Shown in pieces: positions 8,341 to 13,117 of a stretch of DNA of 13,117 nt. The number at the start of each line of letters is the position of its first letter. Positions within the stretch are counted from its first letter, which is position 1. Source of the DNA: Gallionellaceae bacterium (GTDB taxonomy: Bacteria > Pseudomonadota > Gammaproteobacteria > Burkholderiales > Gallionellaceae); assembly GCA_030646595.1 (NCBI GenBank), contig JAUSKS010000285.1:1-13117 (forward strand), read 5' to 3'. A program made the translations under genes and the position numbers. The notes beneath the pieces were generated by a model that was given only the letters and a program-made list of their open reading frames with translations, searched no databases and was not told the DNA's origin.

Positions 8341-8805
8341 TTACTTGGCAGGTTCTTCTGCCTTGCTATACAGAAACTTCCCGATTAAATCTTCCAGCAC
8401 TACAGCAGATTGAGTCTTGCTGACCACTTCGCCTGCCTGCAACAGTTGCGTGTCTCCGCCGGGTACCAGACCAATATACTGTTCGCCCAGCAACCCGGCA
8501 GTCAGGATATTGGCGAACGTGTCCCTGGGAAACTGATAACGCTTGTCTATGCTCATGGTTACTTTGGCTTCGTAGCGCCCGGTATCCAAGGTAATTCCGC
8601 TCACCCGCCCCACCAGCACGCCTGCGCTTTTGATTGATGCCTGCGCCTTAAGGCCGCCAATATTGGAGAAATAGGCACTGAGCTGATACGTCTCCGACAT
8701 ATTGTAAGTACTTAAGTTGCCGACTTTCAATGCCAGACCCACCAACGCTGCAATACCAGCTACAACAAATATGCCTACCCATAAATCCAGCGTAGTGCGT
8801 TCCAT
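8341..8805 (-). CDS. mlaD: MCE-domain protein MlaD
   Basis: MlaD is the inner-membrane-anchored periplasmic ring protein of the Mla transporter; six copies form a lipid channel on top of MlaE. The 154 residues comprise a short cytoplasmic N-terminus, one transmembrane helix (about 9-28, LWVGIFVVAGIAALVGLAL) and one MCE domain (about 37-118) with FSNIGGLKAQASIKSAGVLVGRV. The pore-lining hydrophobic loop is around LLGEQYIGLVPGG. A short C-terminal helical tail follows (VVLEDLIGKFLYSK). The length is somewhat shorter than E. coli MlaD (about 183 residues), as is common in betaproteobacteria. It starts 1 bp after the mlaE stop. Confidence 0.96.
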   Translation of the reverse strand: MERTTLDLWVGIFVVAGIAALVGLALKVGNLSTYNMSETYQLSAYFSNIGGLKAQASIKSAGVLVGRVSGITLDTGRYEAKVTMSIDKRYQFPRDTFANILTAGLLGEQYIGLVPGGDTQLLQAGEVVSKTQSAVVLEDLIGKFLYSKAEEPAK

Positions 8806-8806
8806 G

Positions 8807-9595
8807 CTAATTCCCCCGAAACATAAATGCGGTCAAAATAAAATCCAGAATCAAAATTGCCAATGAAGATTGCACCACCGTGCGTGTGGTCGCGCCCGAC
8901 ACGCCCTCGGCGGTGGGCGGGGCGTCGTAACCCTCGAACAAGGCAATGGCGGTAACGGCCACGCCAAACACCAGGCTCTTCAGTACGCCATTCAGCACAT
9001 CATGCTGAAAGTCTACCGCGCCCTGCATCTGCGACCAGAATGAGCCTTCATCCACGCCTATCAGCACCACGCCCACCACATAACCACCAAACACACCCAT
9101 CGCTGAAAACAGCGCGGATAACAAGGGCAGAGAGATCACCCCGGCCCAGAAGCGCGGTGCCACTACGCGGGCGATGGGGTTAACCGCCATCATTTCCATG
9201 GCTGAGATTTGTTCAGTCGCCTTCATCAAGCCGATCTCCGCCGTCATGGCGGAGCCAGCGCGGCTGGCAAATAACAGCGCCGCCAAGACCGGGCCCAGCT
9301 CTCGCACCAGACTCAATGCAACCAACGATCCCAGCGCCGACTCCGAGCCGTAACGCTTGAGCGTCTCATAGCCTTGCAAACCCAACACCATACCGACAAA
9401 AGTCCCTGCCACCAGAATAATGATGAGTGACATCACGCCGCTGGAAAACAGTTCTTTGACAGTCAGACGAAAACGCCGGAAGCTGGTGCCGGAATGAATC
9501 AGAATGAGCGCAAAAAAACGGGTGGCATAGCCTGTACGCCATACCGCGTCTACCACTCGAGCCCCTATGCTCCGCAAATGTTTATCAATCGCCAT
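8807..9595 (-). CDS. mlaE: Phospholipid ABC transporter permease MlaE
   Basis: MlaE is the transmembrane subunit that binds phospholipid between the MlaD ring and the MlaF ATPase. The 262 residues match the family (about 260 in E. coli). The diagnostic core is visible: LQGYETLKRYGSESALGSLV, then LSLVRELGPVLAALLFASRAGSAMTAEIG, then MKATEQISAMEMMAVNPIARVVAPRFWAG, which forms the coupling helix region. Several hydrophobic segments follow, including the last near the C-terminus (LAILILDFILTAFMF). It begins 2 bp after mlaF and is followed at 1 bp by mlaD, so the three are surely co-translated from one transcript. Confidence 0.97.
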   Translation of the reverse strand: MAIDKHLRSIGARVVDAVWRTGYATRFFALILIHSGTSFRRFRLTVKELFSSGVMSLIIILVAGTFVGMVLGLQGYETLKRYGSESALGSLVALSLVRELGPVLAALLFASRAGSAMTAEIGLMKATEQISAMEMMAVNPIARVVAPRFWAGVISLPLLSALFSAMGVFGGYVVGVVLIGVDEGSFWSQMQGAVDFQHDVLNGVLKSLVFGVAVTAIALFEGYDAPPTAEGVSGATTRTVVQSSLAILILDFILTAFMFRGN

Positions 9596-9597
9596 GC

Positions 9598-10407
9598 TTA
9601 GGTTCGCAGATGCAAATCCTGGCGGTAATCCCCGCCGGGATAATGGAAGGGCACCGGGCCATCCATTTCGCCATGCACAAATTGGTGGACGAAAGGTTTG
9701 TCCGAAGCGCGCACTTCATCGGGCGTACCCTCGGCTATGATCACACCATCGGCAATAAAATAGTTGTAGTCCACGATCTTGAGCGATTCCTGCACATCAT
9801 GTGTCACGACTATCGAAGTAGCCCCCAGCGCATCGTTCAAACTGCGTATCAGATTACCCACCACAGAAAGAGAAATGGGGTCCAATCCAGCAAAAGGTTC
9901 GTCGTACATGATCAGCATAGGATCCAGCGCCACGGTACGCGCCAACGCCACACGCCGCGCCATGCCGCCGGAAAGCTCGGCAGGCATCAATTCATGGGTA
10001 CCGCGCAGGCCCACTGCATGCAGCTTCATTAACACCAGGTCGTGTATGATTTCTTCCGGCAGATTGGTATGTTCACGCATCTGGAAAGCGACGTTGTCAA
10101 AGACCGACATATCAGTAAATAAAGCACCAAACTGAAACAGCATGCCCATTTTGCGGCGTATGGCATACAGACCTTGTTGATCCAGGCCATGAATAGTCTG
10201 CCCATCTACTTTGATTGACCCCGTGGTCGGCTTGAGCGCGCCGCCGATGAGCCGTAACAAGGTAGTCTTGCCACATCCGCTGCCACCCATCACGGCGATG
10301 ACCTTACCTTTGGGGAAGGTCATGTTTATGCCCTTCAAGATGGAGCGCTTTGCATAAGCAAAATTGACATCGCGGATTTCGACTAGAGCGGATGCAGATA
10401 ATGACAC
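9598..10407 (-). CDS. mlaF: Phospholipid ABC transporter ATP-binding protein MlaF
   Basis: MlaF is the cytoplasmic ATPase that drives MlaFEDB phospholipid transport. Counted from the GTG at 10407 it has 269 residues, the same as E. coli MlaF. Walker A GGSGCGKT is at 41-48, the signature LSGGMARR at 145-152, Walker B with MYDEPFAGLDP at about 167-177, and the H-loop THDV at about 203-206. The C-terminal tail FVHGEMDGPVPFHYPG is conserved in MlaF and, in E. coli, contributes to dimer and MlaB contacts. The GTG start is preferred over an upstream in-frame TTG (10422) because GAGG lies nine bases before it and the length then fits. It is the first gene of the operon, next to the divergent pilus locus. 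Confidence 0.95.
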   Translation of the reverse strand: MSLSASALVEIRDVNFAYAKRSILKGINMTFPKGKVIAVMGGSGCGKTTLLRLIGGALKPTTGSIKVDGQTIHGLDQQGLYAIRRKMGMLFQFGALFTDMSVFDNVAFQMREHTNLPEEIIHDLVLMKLHAVGLRGTHELMPAELSGGMARRVALARTVALDPMLIMYDEPFAGLDPISLSVVGNLIRSLNDALGATSIVVTHDVQESLKIVDYNYFIADGVIIAEGTPDEVRASDKPFVHQFVHGEMDGPVPFHYPGGDYRQDLHLRT

Positions 10408-10428
10408 GGAACACGACCTCAATTTGGG

Positions 10429-10467
10429 GCTTAAAGCATTTTAAGCGACGGTGCTATTTAAGCACAA
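10429..10467 (-). promoter_or_regulatory. Candidate mla operon promoter with inverted and direct half-sites
   Basis: On the minus strand a -10 TAAAAT (plus 10438-10443) and a weak -35 TTGTGC (plus 10462-10467) are 18 bp apart, about 30 bp upstream of the mlaF GTG. The -10 lies inside a perfect inverted repeat GCTTAAA-GCAT-TTTAAGC (10429-10446). A second small inverted repeat GTGCT-ATTTA-AGCAC (10451-10465) fills the spacer and touches the -35. TTTAAGC occurs in direct repeat at 10440 and 10458. The layout suits an operator, but no regulator can be named. Confidence 0.45.
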
Positions 10468-10502
10468 CTCGAACAACTTGTCCGTCAATTCAGCGTGAGC
10501 TA

Positions 10503-10531
10503 TTGAGCTTGCCGCCATTGCAGGCTATTCT
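10503..10531 (+). promoter_or_regulatory. Candidate promoter of the pilus ATPase-secretin genes
   Basis: TTGAGC (10503-10508) and TATTCT (10526-10531) are separated by exactly 17 bp, each matching four of six sigma70 consensus bases, and lie about 40 bp upstream of the ATG at 10569. Transcription would start near 10538. The leader before the ATG has only a weak ribosome-binding sequence (GGGA at 10558-10561, 7 bp from the start). Confidence 0.4.
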
Positions 10532-10568
10532 TGCAGCGGTGTCAGTTCATTCACTACGGGAAATATAA

Positions 10569-11978
10569 ATGTATCTGGAGCATTTCGGCCTCAACGGCCC
10601 TCCATTCAAAATCACCCCGGTCACGCATTTTTTCTTTCCTGGTGCTAACCGCGGAGAGATTCTGGATGCCCTGATTTACGCCATCACGGACAGTGAAGGC
10701 ATCATCAAAATAACCGGCGAAGTCGGCAGTGGCAAGACCATGTTGTGCCGCATGTTGCTGGAGCGCCTGCCGCCGCACATGGAAACGGTATATCTGGCCA
10801 ACCCCAGCCTGTCGCGCGAAGAAATGCTGCATGCCATCGCCGATGGCTTGGGCCTCAATCTGGAAGGGCAGCGCGTCAATGTCATTATGCAGGCCTTGCA
10901 ACACCTGCTGGCGCAAAAATCTCAGGAAGGCAAACGGGTGGTAGTGCTGGTGGACGAGGCCCATGCCATGCCGCTGGATACACTGGAAGAATTGCGTCTG
11001 TTATATAACCTGCAACTGGGTGACCACAAGCTGCTGCAAATTGTGCTGTTCGGGCAGCCGGAGTTGAATGAAAAACTCAGCCAGCCCAATATGCGCCAGC
11101 TTAAAGATCGCATCGTGCATCACTTCAACATGTTGCCGCTATCGCAGGAAGCGATTATTGCCTATCTGTTGTTCCGCATGCGCGCTGCGGGCTATCATGG
11201 CCCCAATGTTTTTTCTGGGGCCGCCGTCAAGCTGATAGGAGCCGCCTCAAATGGCTTGATGCGGCGCGTTAATATCCTGGCTGACAAAGCCCTGCTCGCC
11301 GCCTTTATCGAAAATACCCACAACATCGAAGTACGGCATGTGCAAGCTGCCATCCGCGATAGTGAATTGTCGCTACCCAGTATATGGCGCAATCAGAAAT
11401 TGTTAATCGCTTGCGGTACTGCATTGGGCGTCATACTGTTGGCAGGTGTCGTCTGGTTTTTTAGCAAAGCAAATCTTGTACAGCCAGATCACATAGACAA
11501 CGCTGCGCTTCACAATCTTGCCGCTGCTCCAGCCAGTGTGGTAATGATCGCCCCAATGGCGGCATCCGCTGTACCCTCCTCTGCGATACCACCGCTGACC
11601 ACAGCTTCGCCTGCTCCAGCGCTAGCGCCTCAAACCAGCCCGGCAACCACGCTCTTGGCGCAACGCCTGGCAGCAGCCCAGGATATTTATGCCAAGCGCA
11701 GCAAAGACAGCGCCAGCATCCAGTTGTTCTACACCACTGAAGCCCAAACAGCGCGTCTTGAAGCTTTCCTGACACGTGCCCAAGGGTTGGGTAAACTGGC
11801 TGATATTTATATACTGCCCACCAAAATTAATGGCAAGAAGGGTCTCAGAGTATTATATGGCAGCTACCCAGATATGAATGCAGCACGCATAGGCTTACGG
11901 CAGTTACCACAACGATACAAAGACGGGTTTGCTGCGGCGGTATACTTATTCGACAGCGGGCAAACCCTATCTAATTAA
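10569..11978 (+). CDS. mshM: MshM/ExeA-like AAA ATPase with TM segment and SPOR-like C-terminus
   Basis: This 469-residue protein is of the GspA/ExeA and MshM type. The cytoplasmic AAA domain (about 1-270) starts with MYLEHFGLNGPPFKITPVTHFFFPG, typical of the family. Walker A is GEVGSGKT (50-57) and Walker B VVVLVDEAH (124-132), followed by FGQPELNEKL and RIVHHFNMLPLS. One transmembrane helix lies at about 278-298. A Pro/Ala/Thr-rich periplasmic linker (about 311-362) leads to a C-terminal SPOR-like domain (about 380-462) with SIQLFYTTEAQTARLEAFL and GLRVLYGSYPDMNAARIGLRQLP. SPOR domains bind peptidoglycan glycan strands, so a role in placing the secretin through the cell wall is plausible, as for ExeA with ExeD. 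The downstream MshL-type secretin supports MshM rather than GspA. The symbol is by context; an ATPase of the general-secretion type is the alternative. Confidence 0.82.
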   Translation: MYLEHFGLNGPPFKITPVTHFFFPGANRGEILDALIYAITDSEGIIKITGEVGSGKTMLCRMLLERLPPHMETVYLANPSLSREEMLHAIADGLGLNLEGQRVNVIMQALQHLLAQKSQEGKRVVVLVDEAHAMPLDTLEELRLLYNLQLGDHKLLQIVLFGQPELNEKLSQPNMRQLKDRIVHHFNMLPLSQEAIIAYLLFRMRAAGYHGPNVFSGAAVKLIGAASNGLMRRVNILADKALLAAFIENTHNIEVRHVQAAIRDSELSLPSIWRNQKLLIACGTALGVILLAGVVWFFSKANLVQPDHIDNAALHNLAAAPASVVMIAPMAASAVPSSAIPPLTTASPAPALAPQTSPATTLLAQRLAAAQDIYAKRSKDSASIQLFYTTEAQTARLEAFLTRAQGLGKLADIYILPTKINGKKGLRVLYGSYPDMNAARIGLRQLPQRYKDGFAAAVYLFDSGQTLSN

Positions 11979-12056
11979 AATACAGGATTGAGCAGAGCAG
12001 CTAATAATGCTACCCTCAATTTTCGGCATCCTGCAGAGGATATGTGGGGGAAAAAC

Positions 12057-13117
12057 ATGCGATTGCATCATGCACTACTGGTTTCGAGTTGCGCCTTGCT
12101 GATGGCTTGTGGCACCAAGCCGATCAAGCCATCGGCACAACATATTCAAAATGACAGCACACTACAGGCGTCAGATGCCGCCATCCCGCAACCGAATACC
12201 CGCACTATTCCACTGGCACCCCCTCAAACCGCTGCAAAAATTGAAACCTACAGCGTAGTCGTGACCAATGTACCGGCGCACGAAATCCTGTTCGCCTTGG
12301 CACGCGATGCCAAGATCAATCTGGATATTCATGACGGCATTCAAGGTTCGGTCACGCTCAATGCCATCAATTAAACCTTGCCGCAAATCCTGAGCCGCAT
12401 CGCCAAGCAAGTAGATATGCGCTACGAACTGGAGAATGGCAATTTGAGTGTGATGCCGGATACGCCCTATTTAAAGCACTATAAAATCGATTACGTGAAT
12501 ATGGCGCGCGATTCGGATGGTGGCATCTCCAATGCGACACAGGTCGGATCCAATTTATCAGGCAGCAGTAGCTCTGGCGGTAATAATTCATCGCTTACTA
12601 TCAAAAACACTTCCAAAAATCACTTCTGGGACACGCTCACCCAGAACATCAAAGACATTCTGCATGAGACCGACAAAATATTTCCGGAAGGATCCAGTGA
12701 AATCTCGGTGGAACAAGTCAGGGCAGCCAGCAGTAGTGGTACTGGAGCACAGCCCGCTAGCAACAAAAAATCTGCATCCAAGAAGGATATTGAAGATAGC
12801 CCTAATCCTATCAACATAGAAGAAGGCGGCAGAACCATCACGCGACGCAATACTTTCCGTGAGGCGGCTTCAGTCATTACCAATGCAGAAAGTGGCCTCA
12901 TTACCGTGCGCGCTACCGGCAAACAGCACGAAAAAATCCAGGAATTTGTAGATCAGATCATGTCCAGCGCCCGCCGCCAGGTATTGATAGAGGCAACCAT
13001 CGTAGAAGTGCGGCTTAGCGACAATTACCAGCAAGGCATTGACTGGTCGAGAGTGCGGGCAGGGGGTGCCAATGGCATTTCATTTACACAGGCTGGTACG
13101 GCTGGGCTACCTGCTGC
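12057..13117 (+). pseudogene. mshL: MSHA-type secretin MshL, interrupted by in-frame TAA; 3' end outside window
   Basis: The reading frame encodes an outer-membrane secretin of MSHA/type IV pilus type. The ATG at 12057, preceded by GGGGG at 6 bp, gives a lipoprotein signal with lipobox LMAC (Cys18). A TTG-initiated extension from 11988 is rejected. Residues 70-105 (YSVVVTNVPAHEILFALARDA and onward) are the secretin/TonB short N-terminal domain. A TAA at 12372-12374 then ends the frame after 105 codons. The same frame resumes as TLPQILSRIAKQVDMRYELENG and stays open for 247 codons to the window end, with a Ser/Gly/Asn-rich segment, NHFWDTLTQNIKDIL, and the secretin N-domain phrase RRQVLIEATIVEVRLSDNYQQGIDW. 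The expected codon at the stop is Gln (NAIN-Q-TLPQ), one C-to-T change away. Either the gene is freshly broken, or the base is a sequence error, or the stop is read through. The fragment after the stop could start at ATG 12417 but would lack a signal peptide. Confidence 0.8.

Noticed and set aside
10408..10422. TTG start for mlaF at 10422
   Set aside because: The GTG at 10407 has GAGG at suitable spacing and gives the usual 269-residue length.

Overview
The window looks like a chromosomal segment of a betaproteobacterium, possibly of the Nitrosomonadales/Gallionellaceae type. This is inferred from moderate GC content, the gene order mlaFEDCB-yadGH-ibaG-murA and an MSHA-type pilus locus next to it. 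I could not test the taxonomy.

Layout, left to right. Positions 1-397 are AT-rich and hold no gene I can support, but they carry paired TTTGATG boxes just before hsdR. hsdR (398-3487, +) encodes a full-length type I restriction motor/nuclease subunit. Its coding sequence contains a small GC-rich palindrome, read in frame as a Pro/Gly-rich segment. Positions 3488-3782 are a structured, repeat-like spacer with a strong hairpin terminator between the convergent hsdR and murA genes. hsdM and hsdS are not in the window.

The minus strand from 10407 down to 3783 reads as one long cell-envelope operon: mlaF, mlaE, mlaD, mlaC, mlaB, yadG, yadH, ibaG, murA. The first seven genes are tightly packed (gaps of 1-25 bp, or 4- and 8-bp overlaps). 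The Mla proteins form an MCE-type phospholipid transporter that maintains outer-membrane lipid asymmetry. YadGH is a second, ABC-2 type exporter. IbaG is a BolA-like [2Fe-2S]-linked protein. MurA commits UDP-GlcNAc to peptidoglycan synthesis. ibaG is bracketed by two homologous copies of a CACAGAG-type repeat element, and these fill the yadH-ibaG and ibaG-murA gaps almost from stop codon to start codon.

Divergently, from 10569 on the plus strand, come an ExeA/MshM-like AAA ATPase, with a transmembrane segment and a C-terminal SPOR-like domain, and an MshL-type secretin lipoprotein. These are the start of a type IV (MSHA-like) pilus locus. The secretin reading frame is broken by a single in-frame TAA (12372-12374) where a CAA glutamine codon is expected. 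The frame then stays open to the window edge.

I see no wholly new system. The most notable points are the broken secretin, the palindrome inside hsdR, the repeat-flanked ibaG, the TTTGATG boxes before hsdR and the clustered TTTAAGC half-sites at the mla promoter.
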